A stretch of DNA of 64,000 nucleotides from Rotaria socialis. Its lineage: Eukaryota; Rotifera; Eurotatoria; Philodinida; Philodinidae. The stretch is from NCBI GenBank assembly GCA_905331475.1, contig CAJNYU010002368.1:24295-88294 (forward strand), read 5' to 3'. Under the pieces are notes generated by a model. It made no database searches. It was not told the DNA's origin and worked only from the letters and a program-made list of their open reading frames with translations. This document shows, in pieces, positions 38,798 to 50,600 of the stretch (position 1 is the stretch's first letter; each line of letters opens with the position of its first letter). The position numbers and the translations under genes are program-made.

Positions 38798-39520
38798 TTA
38801 AGATGGTAAATAAGATGATTTCACATCAAAATTAAAATAGCTATCTGGAAATGGTTCATTTTTAAGTGTATAATGCCACCATTCTCTTTCATAATTAATA
38901 AAGCCAACTTTTTCCATTAAATCTTTGAACAACATTCTCATTTGTTGATGATCTTTATTAACAAGTGTACTATTTGTATGCGATGCTTCATCAAGTAAAT
39001 CAAATGAGGAACCCATATCAACAGTTCCATCGTCTAAAAATAAAATAGTTGAATTATCGTTTAGAACTCTTTTTATTGGTACTAAAGGATTTAATAAACA
39101 TTTTCCAATTTGAATTAGAGTTAAATCAATTGTACTTCCTCTTGTATGGCCAGATTTTTTAGCAATATATCCCAAATCAAATGCATCTTCTTTATTGATA
39201 CGAGGATAATAGTGATCTTTTTTTATTTGAGAATCATTCGGATCTTCACTCCACTTAATAAAGTGATCAACACTTTTCTGTGGACGATAACTATCATAAA
39301 TAACTAATTGATAACCATGTTCCTTAGCCAATTGTTGTGCTTGTTTTAAAGCTAATGCAGCTGTTTCTGTCATAATCGATACATTTGTGTAGTAACCATT
39401 AACAATACATCCTACGAAATTTTCTTCAGTTGCATACCGTAAACTAACTTGAATGTCAGGTATGATTTCATGTAAATAGACAAAACCTGGTGGTAATTTT
39501 TCCGACAAAGAAGACATCAT
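38798..39520 (-). CDS. VanX-type D-Ala-D-Ala dipeptidase (peptidase M15D)
   Basis: An intronless 240-residue protein spanning the whole family length (VanX is about 200). The Zn2+-dependent active site is complete: H125 and D132 in SGHTRGSTID, and E213 and H216 in EWWHYTL. R79 in DSYRP corresponds to the transition-state arginine of VanX. DMGSSFD (168-174) is also present. The known enzymes hydrolyse D-alanyl-D-alanine, a peptidoglycan precursor. No signal peptide is visible, so a cytosolic or vesicular role on ingested bacterial D-Ala-D-Ala is likely. The family is bacterial with scattered eukaryote members, so horizontal acquisition is a reasonable inference. Codon use looks like its AT-rich surroundings. 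The ATG at 39520 is followed directly by a second ATG. Confidence 0.92.
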   Translation of the reverse strand: MMSSLSEKLPPGFVYLHEIIPDIQVSLRYATEENFVGCIVNGYYTNVSIMTETAALALKQAQQLAKEHGYQLVIYDSYRPQKSVDHFIKWSEDPNDSQIKKDHYYPRINKEDAFDLGYIAKKSGHTRGSTIDLTLIQIGKCLLNPLVPIKRVLNDNSTILFLDDGTVDMGSSFDLLDEASHTNSTLVNKDHQQMRMLFKDLMEKVGFINYEREWWHYTLKNEPFPDSYFNFDVKSSYLPS

Positions 39521-41021
39521 TTATTTAGACAAAAAAAAAGAAGTATGACTTTAAACATTCGAAACTTTTGTTTTACCTCTTTTCTATTCTGCAACATTTT
39601 ATCTCGTCTTCATGTGTCAGGTTGCATGTATATTACATATTGATAGAAGAGCAACGTTTTTAATCTACCATTTTTTCTTTTCGCTGTGTATTTCTTATAT
39701 TGTTTTTTTTTTGATTGATTTAAATGGTATCATCGGACGATATTTTAATATACTTTTATTTTGAGTAAGATTAATACATAAATATGACTAACTTTCAAAA
39801 TATCTCAATCTACAATTTACTTCTATTTAATGAAAAATTCTTATAAATATAAATAGTATAGTTTTTACAAGACAATCGGAAACAGTAGACTGATAAATGA
39901 GAGGAAATATTGTAATGTATTTGTGAAGTATAATTTGACGAATCACTATAGCTATTTTTTTTCAGCATGAAATCCATCGAAATCTCTAATCTTTGTTTAT
40001 TCTGATATAAAACAAAATACTTTGGTATCAATGGACTTGGTTTATTGTTAAGAATCTTTCTGTATTTCGTCCTTTTGCTTGTTACTCAATCTATTATAAA
40101 GCTTTTAGATTCAGAAAAAAGATTCTTTCCTCATGCAACAATGTCAAGATCTTCTCTTATCTGTTTTCTAGTTATTTTACTCGTTGACAGACACCAATAT
40201 AATTCTTTTTTTTACATTTTTTTATTGCATTTCCTAGTGAAACCATCTTGCTCAAGCGCATCAGTTTCCTGCACTTCTGCAGTAAGGAAGTCAATCGCTA
40301 TGGACAAATCTTGAGGGCTGTGCATGTCCAGACTATGAAAAGACAAAGTTCACCTACGGTTTGTTGTTTACACGATGAAAGTGTCGATATACAAATAAAG
40401 TATATCTTTGAAGTTTAGTGTATATAGACTTTTAAAATTTTTGCTGAATAAGTTTTGCTATTATAACATCCATATTAAACATTGTTTATGATAACAAAAT
40501 AAAAATTTCCTACAGCTAATTTTAGTGTAAAGCTTTGATTTTCCTAACTATTATTAGTAGAGAGACAAGTTAAACTTTTGTCTAAAGTATACAAAATAAA
40601 TTAAAATATTTTCTCTATTATATTACACTTCTTTTATTTTTATAGTCTATTTCAATAAACAAACAACGTCGTTCCTGTTGAAATCAAACTATTAAATTTT
40701 ATAGTCTTGTTTCTTCTAACTACAATGTTCTATCGGAATAGAAAAATTCATTTCAGACAATTTTCATAAATATACAAATCACTAAAACATGTGTTGACTT
40801 TTTTATGCAATATTTCATGAGAGAAATTTTCATTCAAAATGTTGTTATTGATGTATATATATATATATATATATTTGGTGAAAAATGCTTCATGTATTTT
40901 GGAAAAGTCGAGTTTTTCAACAAATGTATTATTAAATGCAAACTGGATCTTATCACGATTTATTTTTCATTTTTCATTTTTAAACTATAAAGATGTTCTT
41001 CTTCTTCTTCTTCTTTTCTTC
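39521..41021. other. Gene-free stretch
   Basis: AT-rich DNA with (AT)n at 40855-40875 and (TTC)n at about 41000-41018. No supportable gene. Confidence 0.5.
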
Positions 41022-42435
41022 TTATTTTTTGACCAATTTATGCCACATCGAAAGTGAGTGATGTTGTTTAAATTGTTGCCAATGAAGTGTACCAGTACCG
41101 GAACAAAAATACGGTGAAGCCAGTTTAACTCGAGCTATACATCGATGCTCAGTCGCATTATTTGCATTAGAATATAAATTAATCATAATCATTATACGAT
41201 CAAGATTATTTGAATTAAAAGCTAAAATATTCAAAGCAAATGATTCATTAAGCAAAACTGTCGAAGAATTTAATCGATAAGATTTCGTTTGATGAGTTGA
41301 TAATGACCGATGACGATCGAGCAGAATTACTCGAAAAAAACAAGTAGTCGCTAAAATATTCATGTTTTGTTTATAAAAACATATTTTAATTCTAGATACT
41401 AACCAGCATTTTTTTGATCAATTTTTAATCCTCGCATCCATTGTATCTCAACCGTTAGATAATGATCTATGTTTTGTTCAAGTAAAACAAGTATTTCGAT
41501 TGGCAACTGAAAAAAATTATTAATGATCATAAATCTGTATTTAAAAGTTTTATTTTTTGTTTTTACTATTTTGATTATTTCAAGTTCATGTATAAAATTA
41601 ATTGAACTTCCATGTTCAAGATTATGTATTTGATTGCAATGAATTTTTCCGATTTGCCCAAGTTGAATCGTTTTCTTGTTTGTATCTTTTCCATAAAATT
41701 TCATTATAATTGCTTTTGCATGAATTTTTGTGAGTGAAATATTTGAAAACACAATAACATATTCATCATTATCTTGCGAAAAAATATTTTCATTATGAAT
41801 TATGTTTTTTATTGAAAAACGTTCAGTTTTTCCATCAGGAATTAATTTAGCTTGAACAGTTAATTGTTGCAGTTCAACCATTGATGGTAATGATCTCAAA
41901 GAATGAAAATTAATTTTTATTTGTGAAGATTCATGATCATAAACCATTGAAAATGATACAAGACATGGTAAAAATTGATCTGATGATTTATTGTTTGTAT
42001 TATTGAATCGATTGTAGTTTGTTTCGAATCAATTATATTATTACAAATAGCAACAGATCGACGACGAATTTTTTCAGCCGTTGGTGGCAGTGAAAATTGA
42101 ATTTGTGCTATTTGTTTTGAATCAATAATTGAACTTCGTCTTCTATTTGAACATTTTGTTATAAATAAATTACTTGCAACACTATGTGAACGTGATTCAT
42201 CGAATTTTGCCTTTTTTAAATCTACATTTGATGAATGATGACCATTTGAACTGTTCGATGGATATTTTAACTTTTCTGTTGCCATATTGATACATGGTTG
42301 AGTTGAATATACTAATCTTTGATTTTCATAAATTGATGATAATTTTTTATTTTCTCGAAAATAGATTAAAGCATAAATGACCACTAATGAGAGAAGAAGT
42401 ACTGCCATTATAAGAATTAAGATTAATGGAATCAT
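41022..42435 (-). CDS. Synaptotagmin-like tandem C2 protein, three exons
   Basis: Exons on the minus strand are 42435-42045, 41979-41404 and 41350-41022. The introns are 65 bp and 53 bp, both phase 1, and join the frames without gaps; the product is 431 residues. Residues 2-24 form a membrane anchor. A variable Ser/Asn-rich linker follows. C2A (about 138-255) starts VSFSMVYDHESSQIKI, the usual synaptotagmin opening. C2B (about 290-431) contains NESFALNI and ends SGTGTLHWQQF...SMWHKL, matching the C-terminal HW...WHxL signature. The Asp residues that bind Ca2+ in loops 1 and 3 are largely missing in both C2 domains, so it is probably a Ca2+-independent trafficking synaptotagmin. The first intron is short and AT-rich with a weak pyrimidine tract. 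Confidence 0.85.
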
Positions 42436-43684
42436 TTTTTATCAACTTGAATATGATATCTAGAATGGGAGGTTAACCTAAGCAATAAGACAAAGTTTTA
42501 CTTTCTTTTTTTGAGAAAAAAAAACGCATTACTATAATTTACATTATATACACTCTGATGATGAAAATCATGAATATAAATTATTAATCATACACAAATG
42601 CTCACGTTCGTTGATTCATTACCATCTTCAATATTGACAGACCCTTAAGAAACAGAATCAGAAAGAAAGAAATATATTATGAACTAAATGGTTGACGAAT
42701 ATATGATACTAAACGGTTGTAAAATTGACTCGATAAACAATGAGTCTTCAAAAAATGCCTACTTTTCATATTCTAAAGATTAAATATATCATATTAAACA
42801 TAAGAGAAAAATGTATTTAACAATAAAATGTCAAAATATTTCACACTGGAAAATTTGATTTTATGACTCTTCTTTTACTCGACATCATGTTCGTTGTTTA
42901 TTGTCATTGCTCTGCAATCTTCATCTGTATTCTGTCACTTTCTATCCTCGATCCGTTCAATAAAAATTGTCTTTATTCATTTCTACAGCTAAAGTCTTTT
43001 TACAAATAAAGTAAAAAAACAGCATTATCACTGATAGATTTTTATTTTAAAATACTTTACACATGAGAAAACTAGCAAACAAGTATAAATACTTGCGTTT
43101 ATTAATTATGAACAAACTCATATGAATGTGAACAAGTTCGATACAAAGCAAACTAAAAAAACATAGTAGAGCGAAGAGAAGAAAAATATGAATGTAAAAG
43201 AAAACGAAAAGCTGATTTAATTTTTCGAATAAAAAATAACTAGCTAATTAATATTTCTCAATGATCAAATAAGAACAATAGAAGAAATAAAAGATTTAAA
43301 ATATCGACTGTAACACAAATACTTTATCATGGTCATTTTTCCAAGATCGTTCATGTTTCTATAGTTAAATATATAAAATTCAATCCTGCAATGGAGAAAT
43401 TTTAAAGAGAAGAAAATGTGACTTTACAATTAAATTAAAGTATCCATGAATGAAACTATTATTAAAAATGTTCAAAGTCAATATATTGGAAAACGATTGA
43501 TTTTCTTTCGTAAGAGGAAATAGAAAAGTTGATTTTCTATATTTCTCTACCTACTCATGTAAATCAATGTTAAACTTTGTGAGTATAAACCGGAAAAAGA
43601 CTAATTGCATCTAGATTTATTTTCTCTCGGGCAGTACGTCCTATGTAGGAAAAAATCAAAGAAAGTAATATATATGTATATATA
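42436..43684. other. Gene-free stretch
   Basis: AT-rich DNA upstream of the synaptotagmin-like gene. It presumably carries that gene's promoter; no motif can be singled out. Confidence 0.5.
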
Positions 43685-44591
43685 CAGTGGAGTGCAAAAA
43701 TAATTGCCGTTAGTATTTGATAAAGTTACTCTACTGAACATGATGCATATTAAAAGTTTTCTTTTTTTTAAATAGATTATGCATACACAAGAGTACACAA
43801 ATATAATAATCAATAGTTAGCTCTTTTTCCCTTCAACCAAAAAAAACAGTAAACACTATAGCTTCATCGATACACTCAAATAGCTTAGGATCGTTTTGCC
43901 TATGTACATGGATTGTGTTCTAGCCTAAAAGCTGTGCTTGGAGAAGAGTGAAAGAAGCTATGAACCTTCTTTTGGTTCAAGATCCAATAGTCTAAGCTTT
44001 AGCTCGATACGATGTCTTCTTAATTTTTCAACCGGGAAAAAAAATGCAACACCACCTTCTGAAAACTTGACCTCTATTTGACGCTGAAGATGGATTTTCA
44101 GAATTTGTTCACTTGGGACAAAATTTTATCTACTAGTCGATGTCTGTCTACTATGAAAATTTCAAGTCGGTCAGACAAGTCATTGCCGAAATAGCGTAAA
44201 AATCTGGTCCAAGTGCCATTTTTTCTGGTAATTCTACAGATCGTGATCCTCCGTTTGTTTTTACAATGCCGTGTCATTGGACCTCATTTGTATTTCGTTA
44301 GATACTATGGTCGTAGAGCTTCTTTAAGAAGACGATTTTCGTAGCGCTACGATTGCCCTAGTCGTAGTAGTGTAAGATGACTGTTTGATACTCTAGACAA
44401 GCGGTAGACACTCGAATCATGATGTATCTCGCTCTATTGAGTGACAGTTTTTGAAGAGTCCCACTCTAATTAAAATCTATAGCACATCCTTGATTGTTGG
44501 TAAGAGTTTCAGAAAAATTCGTTCATGCGCTTCACATATGTGACCCAAAAAAATGCGTAGGTGCAACAGCAAATGCTTTTGCGCTTCACTG
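43685..44591. mobile_element. 907-bp Tc1/mariner-like non-autonomous element
   Basis: The left end is CAGTGGAGTGCAAAAATAAT and the right end inverted is CAGTGAAGCGCAAAAGCATT. Both are directly flanked by TA inside TATATACA context, as in Tc1-type insertions. CAGTG...GCAAAA is a common Tc1-family terminus. The interior has no transposase frame, so this is a deletion derivative or long MITE. An open frame beginning at 44494 runs out of its right end and is not a gene. Confidence 0.78.
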
Positions 44592-44593
44592 TA

Positions 44594-45614
44594 TATACAT
44601 ATCAACAGTGAATATAACTACAGAAAATAAAATTTTAGTAGAAGGAAAGAAAAAACGTTTTTTAATAATTAACGAGACAAACTATCCTGATGTTAGCGGA
44701 AGAAGAAAAAACGTGCCTTTATATCAAATCGAATTCAATTATCAAGATGCCAAGTAAAGCTAAAAAAAGCAGTAGCTATCTTGCTATTCTATCATAAATG
44801 AGAATCAACAAATTGTTGAAATACACAGCTAAATAAGATTGGCATTGTTGCAAATAGAATTCATCGTACATACGAGTAGTAAATGATAGTTTGACAATAT
44901 TAGAATGATTACTTTTATAAATCTCATATTTTATTCGTAGATTATAATTGATATTGTACTATTCATTGAGTAATAATTAATTGTGATAACCAGTGATTAG
45001 CTGTATTTAAATTGAAAACATTTTTTACGTAGTTTAAAATAATTCGCTAATTACACAAAACAGAATATAGTTGATCAAAAGTTTGTTCCTACTTATTTAC
45101 AGAAAGATACTAAACAAAGTAATGGCGTTTGTTATGTTTCTTATTAATATAAAATAAATTAAACCCAAGAAAAACGATCAATTCTTATGATCCAAATAGA
45201 TAACCCCTTGACATTGCTGTTTATGACACAACGAAAAATTGTCTCGGTTTCTATTCGCTATATAACGATAGATAAAAAAAACACTACGAGTGTAATGAAG
45301 CTACTTTTTTTGTATTTAATACTTCAAGATATAAAATAAAATGCCAAGATAAAAATCAAAGAAAAACAAAAAGTATTTTGACAAAAACATACTGACTGAT
45401 AATAGACTAGTATATTTATTGATAAAAGTGCATCATATTTTAAGTGCATAGAATGGATAACAATATTAAAATAAAATCATTGTCCAAAGTATGTTTCAAT
45501 GGAACCATAAATGTTTTTTTCCTCCATCCTTACATCACGACAATGACGATGCATGACTCCCGATCTTAGACTAATATATTATTGGACGTTACGTGTTTTT
45601 TTTTCGTTCTTACA
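44594..45614. other. Gene-free stretch
   Basis: AT-rich DNA upstream of the ATP-grasp gene; no other feature seen. Confidence 0.5.
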
Positions 45615-46922
45615 ATGACGGCAATATATGCATTACTTAAAAAATCAAGCAGTCGAAATCGAAATATGTCGACTGTACAAACGCTTCTACTGTATTATCG
45701 TCTATTTTATTATTATTTATGTTCTGGAAACGGCATTGATACATATTCTAGTACTGAAATTGATCGTCGTATATTAATTCATATATATTCACTTGTTTTG
45801 GTAATTCGTCTATTTTCTCTTCCACATTATCGAGCAAAATGTTATGGTGATGATTTACGAGCTAATTTACGTAATGTTATTGTACCATTTACTGGCATTC
45901 CACTTTCAATATTTTGTTTAAATAAATATGTTTGCTTATTTTTTTTAATATTTATTTATCCACTATGGGCATTTATTGGTTCTATTTATTTATCATTTCA
46001 TGATTCAAGAAAAAAAACTGTTCATGAACATTTTTATGAACAATTATTAAGACCGAATCATTGGTTTGCCACATGGCGTATTAATTGCACTATTGTTACT
46101 TATCATTCATATAAAAAATGGGAACAAACCAAAGAACAATATGCAATGGAAGACAAAGGTCGATTTTTGATTGAAGGAAACAAATTAAATATACCCGTCA
46201 CACCAATATTCGATGTTCCGCGTATTATGATTAAACATAAATCAATCGAAGGTGGGATGGGAATTAATATTTATGATAATTTTGCTACGTGAGTTTGAAA
46301 ACAACAATGAAACTTGCAAAACTAAATATAAACTAAAATTATTTTAAGAAATCACGGGGATTGGATAATTCAAAAAGTATTTTCAAATAGTGATTTTATT
46401 CAACGTCTTGTAACATCGGATGCGCCACTTTCGACAGTTCGTATAATAACTTCACGTGATTCATCATCATCATCAATTAAAGTAAAAACAATGGTTTTTC
46501 GTGCTGGTCGTATTCGACAAAAAACTGATCATAATGCAATTTTTTATGATATTGATTTTAATTCTTCACATCGTTTATCGAGTGGAACAACTAATCGTCA
46601 CTGGTATCAACCGGGTTTTAAATCCTTTGATACGAAATCAATGTGGAACGAACAGAATTATTCTGTTCATCCTGATTCTCACGAACGAATTGAAGGGATT
46701 AAATGGCCAAATGTAAATGAAATGATTCAATGTGTTTGTCAAGCACATGAAAAACTATGTCCGAATGTTCCAATTATTGGTTGGGATGTTGCATGGACAA
46801 ATGAAGATAACCAGTTAATGCTACTGGAATTGAATATTTCCTGTAATTTTTTCAATGGACATTTTGATACAGAAGAATATACTAAATTTTGTTACGAATG
46901 GTTTCATGCACTTGATATTTAA
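45615..46922 (+). CDS. Sugar-transfer-associated ATP-grasp protein with membrane segments
   Basis: Exon 1 is 45615-46288 and exon 2 is 46349-46922 (60-bp intron GTGAGT...TTTAAG, phase 2), giving 415 residues. I start at the first ATG; the frame is open further upstream only through a TTG. Residues 88-127 hold two closely spaced hydrophobic segments (possible membrane hairpin). The ATP-grasp part starts near 178 (EDKGRFLIEGNKLNIPVTP) and continues through APLSTVRIITSRD (250-262), KTMVFRAGR (271-279) and HWYQPGF. It ends with IIGWDVAW (367-374) and LLELNISC, where E385 and N387 are the usual Mg-ATP ligands. This matches the ATP-grasp family found beside glycosyltransferases in bacterial polysaccharide clusters (PF14397 type), where it is thought to ligate a carboxylate to an amine. 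The substrate here is unknown. The bacterial-type family with an intron suggests domesticated transfer. Confidence 0.85.
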
Positions 46923-46927
46923 ATAAA
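46922..46927 (+). promoter_or_regulatory. AATAAA overlapping the ATP-grasp stop codon
   Basis: The stop TAA at 46920-46922 is immediately followed in TAAATAAAGC by a canonical polyadenylation hexamer. If used, the 3'UTR is extremely short. Confidence 0.45.
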
Positions 46928-47720
46928 GCATAAAAACAAGTCTATATTGAAATCATAAAAAGTTCAAGATCAAGAAATTTTTTAGAGCAAGAAAGAATAT
47001 TAAAAACCGTTATATACTATAATTTTTGTTAGAGCTCATGTAGTTTATCAAATTCGTTTGTCAATTTAGATGCAATTTATATACAAGAGAATATTTTTGC
47101 TTCTGGGATATTACATAGTATATTTATTATTTTATGACTGGATGTTTTGTTTTCTTCATTTTCCAATCTAATATAGTTTTTGTTTCTTTCTTTCATACAG
47201 TACATTGTTTCCTCACGCATTTATTTCTATAAATAAAATCAGTGGAAAATAAATTTCATAATCAATACAAAGTAAAATGACTATACTTCATATTCGATGT
47301 GTATGGAATTTGATATACAGGTAAGGTGCGCGTAATTCAAAATTTCCACAGGTTTTATTTTTCATTTAAATACATATAGTTGGATTTATCGTGTGTTGTT
47401 GATCACGAATCTGATCTTGCTTTTTTTAAAAACTTTTTTCGTCAAGAAAAATGCAAAAAATTTATCTTTTTGAAATTTAGGCAAAAAACTTCTTTTCTTT
47501 TCTTTTCTTGTGATTTTTCAGGTGAAATCCAGAGTCTTCGTATGAAACTGAGCCTAGTCACGTATAATATATCCAGTACAGAAATTCAGACGATATCATC
47601 TATCCGACTGTAGTGCTTGATTTTGTAAATGTATCTAGTTCTTTTGCTGACGAGATGAAGACTTCATTCGAGCGCCATTAAAGTGGCCGTTCTACGCGCA
47701 ACAAAGTTATAGCCTTCTTT
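46928..47720. other. Gene-free stretch
   Basis: No supportable gene. The ATG-less open frame at 47380-47613 has no domain. Confidence 0.5.
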
Positions 47721-47906
47721 TTTTATCTATTTTTCCTATGCTCAGAAAATCCCTATTTTCCCCAAAATGCGGACAGCACCTTAGATATATGGCTGTATTT
47801 TCATATTTTCGTTGCTAAATATTCATCTTCAAACAGAATGGTTATGATATTCAGAATCAGCTTAAAAACCTGTATCGAATCAATGGTGTTTCATCAAAAG
47901 CTATTT
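47721..47906. repeat. Left arm of a widely spaced inverted repeat (partner 50601-50790)
   Basis: About 186 bp running from ATCTATTTTTCC through CCCAAAATGCGGACAGCACC and AACAGAATGGTTATGATATT. The same sequence occurs inverted at 50601-50790 with roughly 10% differences. The arms bracket the 2.7-kb nested repeat complex. Each arm reads as a short coding-like piece in one frame, so the arms may be fragments of an older transposon's coding region rather than true termini. Confidence 0.8.
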
Positions 47907-49118
47907 CGAATTAAAATTCACCCTGTCCTCCCCCTGTAACACCTTGATGAGGATCAGAGACGCAACTAATAATAGTGCCAGGTGCCACAGTATTGGTTAT
48001 GGCAGAATGACAACAATGAAAATTAAATAGTATTGAATATTGGATGAAGACCCAATTGTTTATTCAATGAACAGAAATAGTTGAGAATAAGAACTCCACA
48101 AGCAAATAGCTGACACGAGTTCGAACGATTGTAAGGGGCAATCGAGTTAGATTGATTGTAATGAACAATCGAGTTGAAAAGAAAAAGTTAATATTTAATT
48201 GATCCCAGGTGGTTCCTGCCCGGCCGTACACCAATCATTTACGTTGAAAAACGGCATTCGTTTACAGTGGCCGTTTACGGCAGTCATATACGACGTTTTA
48301 CGGCGTATTACGTTAATCATAAACAATGACCGTAAACTTTCGCCTTTTAAGACTACCGTAAAAATACGGAGAAAGTAAACGATGCTCGGATTATGCCGTG
48401 AAATATCGTAAACGATAGCTACTTACAGTGGCCGTTTACGACAGACATATACAACGTTTTACGGTGTATTACGATAATCGTAATCAATGGCCGTAAACGT
48501 TCGCCTTTTACGACTACCGTGAAAATACGGCGACTGTAGACGCCTGTCATATACGATGTTTTACGAGGTATTACGTTAATGGTAAACAGTGAACGTAAAC
48601 GTTCGACTTTAACAACTACCGTGAAAATACAGTGACTGTAAACGACATTCAGAATGTGCGATAACACGCGGAAACAAACTGATTTCAATAGGCGAAATCA
48701 ATCGAAATCGCATCAAATCGGCCGAAATCATCGAAATCCGTAAAAATCATGGATATCATTGGCAATCATTGCAAATCATGGAAATCATCAGAAAACAAAA
48801 AGGATTATTTGAAATAGCTAAAAACCATTCGAAATCATTTCAAACGATCTGAAAGATTTCAAGTAAATTAGCCTGATTTCACATGATTTCTTTGATATCT
48901 TAAACCTTCTGTCGATTCCCACAAAATCCGGATGATTTTTGATCATTTCTAATTATTTCTACTGATTTCTCATGATTTCTAGTGATATTCATAACTTTGA
49001 GCGTGTGGGTGTGGGAGTGGGTGTGCGTGAATCTGGGTATAACTGTTATTTTCCGTTAATCCACATTCGGATTCCCACACCCATACCCACGCCCTCAAGA
49101 TATATTTCGTTTGTGGTT

Positions 49119-49455
49119 ATTGAATTCAGGGATAGATTTAAAATGCGAAATCTGAAATCAGATTTATCTTGGATTTCGTGTCGCACAATCATTCACCTTT
49201 TTGTTTCGCTCGAGAACTTCTATATATACGTAGATTTTTGTTCGCTTTAGTTATTGAGTTCAGGGATAGATTTAAAATCCAAAATCTGAAATCAGATTTA
49301 TCTTGGATTTCGTGTCGCGCAATGATTCACCTTTTTGTTTCGCTCGAGAACTTCTATATATAGGCAGATTTTTGTTCCCTTTAGTTAGTGAGTTCAGGGA
49401 TAGATTAAAGATGCGAAACCAGATTTATCTTCGATTTCTTGTCGTCGAATCTTCG
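49119..49455. repeat. Tandem array of 134-bp units (2.5 copies)
   Basis: Copies start at 49119, 49253 and 49387. The first two are almost identical (shared GTTTCGCTCGAGAACTTC and GATTTATCTTGGATTTC), and the third is diverged and truncated at about 49455. The repeated open frames here are unit copies, not genes. Confidence 0.92.
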
Positions 49456-49619
49456 TTTGACCACTTTCCCCATTCAAGTCAAGTAACATGTCCACGATTC
49501 AGTTTGTTTTCCGGGTTTCCCTTAAATCCCTTGTTATGTTTCAGCGAATTTCGACTCTCTCAGAAACCGCTTGATTTTCAGGTCAAAAGGTAATGTGTTT
49601 TTGACCCAGAAATGTAATC

Positions 49620-49925
49620 TTTCTCTGATCCAAGTGGAATCGTTTTGACATCTTTTTGAAATCTGAATAAAATCTTTTTGAAATCTGATTGAAATCCATT
49701 TCAAATCCAAATGAAATCTTTTTGTAATCCAAATGAAATCTTTTTGAAATCTAAACGAAATCCTTTTCAAATCTAATCGAAATCTTTTTGAAATCTGAAT
49801 AAAATGTTTTTGAAATCTTTTTGAAATCCAAATGAAATCTTTTCGAAATCTAAATGAAATCTAGAGGAAATCGTTTGAAATCTGAATAAAATGTTTTTGA
49901 AATCCGAATGAAATCTGTTTGATTT
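49620..49925. repeat. Degenerate GAAATC(TTTTT) satellite
   Basis: About twenty irregular copies of GAAATCTTTTT / GAAATCCAAAT. The related word GAAATCAT/GAAATCG fills 48685-48800 further left in the same element. Confidence 0.88.
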
Positions 49926-50600
49926 GCAGGTGAAATCATCGAGAATAACGAATGGAAAACGGCCGTTTACTTTGATGTAGGGTAGTCGTGGTGGTCGTAA
50001 ACGGCTGTATATGTTAAGATACGGCGATTCTCGTTGTCGTAAACTGTCGTTTCTTTCAAAATACGACCCTGTCATGGCACTGTTTTTAACGTTTACGGTA
50101 GTTGGGTTTCACCGTTTACGTCACGGTGGGTTACGGCCGTAATACGGGCATACAAAACGGGTCATTTACGGCCCGTATACGGTCGTAACTCTGACGGTTA
50201 CGGCCGTTTACGGTATCGTGCACGGCTGTTTACGGCCACTGTAATGTTCGTCTTGGGATCAGAAGAAAAGTAGTAGTTAGAGAAGAAAAAGAAGAATTAG
50301 TATATCTTAGTGAAGAGAGATATATCAAGAAGCTTCTAAGAAACTTGAGGAGAAAAAAGAGAATGATTATATATCTCATTTCTCTGAGTCTAAGCGCGAA
50401 AAAACAAAAAAGGTGCCAATGTTGAAAATAACAAGCGCGCCAACAAGCAACAAGAGAGAACAACACAGAGGAGAAATAAACATACATGATATAACAAACA
50501 TCAAGACAAGATCAGTGACGTTGCTGTCGTCACACCCTCCTCAGCTATTTATTATTCAAATTCTTCGTGTGGTACCCTTACGGGTCTGATTTTGAGCTGT

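Larger units (their letters stand above)
48200..50261. mobile_element. 2-kb repeat-built element with GTTTACGG subterminal motif
   Basis: The outer boundaries TGATCCCAGG (48200) and, inverted, TGATCCCAAG (to 50261) lie just outside a second inverted pair, TACAGTGGCCGTTTACGG (48263) and GTTTACGGCCACTGTA (to 50243). Both ends are packed with GTTTACGG, ACGGCCGT and CGTAAACG. The left part contains three degenerate tandem units starting at 48263, 48424 and about 48535. The centre consists of GAAATC-type repeats and a 134-bp tandem array. No coding sequence. The flanks 47936-48199 and 50262-50535 look like two halves of an older element into which this one inserted. Confidence 0.65.

Noticed and set aside
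44494-44757. 87-codon open frame with CDPKKCVGATANAF
   Set aside because: It begins in the right end of the Tc1-like element at 43685-44591 and runs into AT-rich flank. The CDPKKC resemblance to a ribosome-maturation protein is too short to mean anything.
38798-46922. Possible gene cluster linking the dipeptidase and ATP-grasp genes in a wall-degradation or capsule pathway
   Set aside because: They lie 6 kb apart on opposite strands, with a synaptotagmin-like gene and a transposon in between; nothing indicates co-regulation.
48419-50075. Open frames in the 48-50 kb repeats
   Set aside because: They follow tandem and satellite units, with repeated peptide units (for example KDFIQIS/FRFQKDF) that mirror the DNA repeat.
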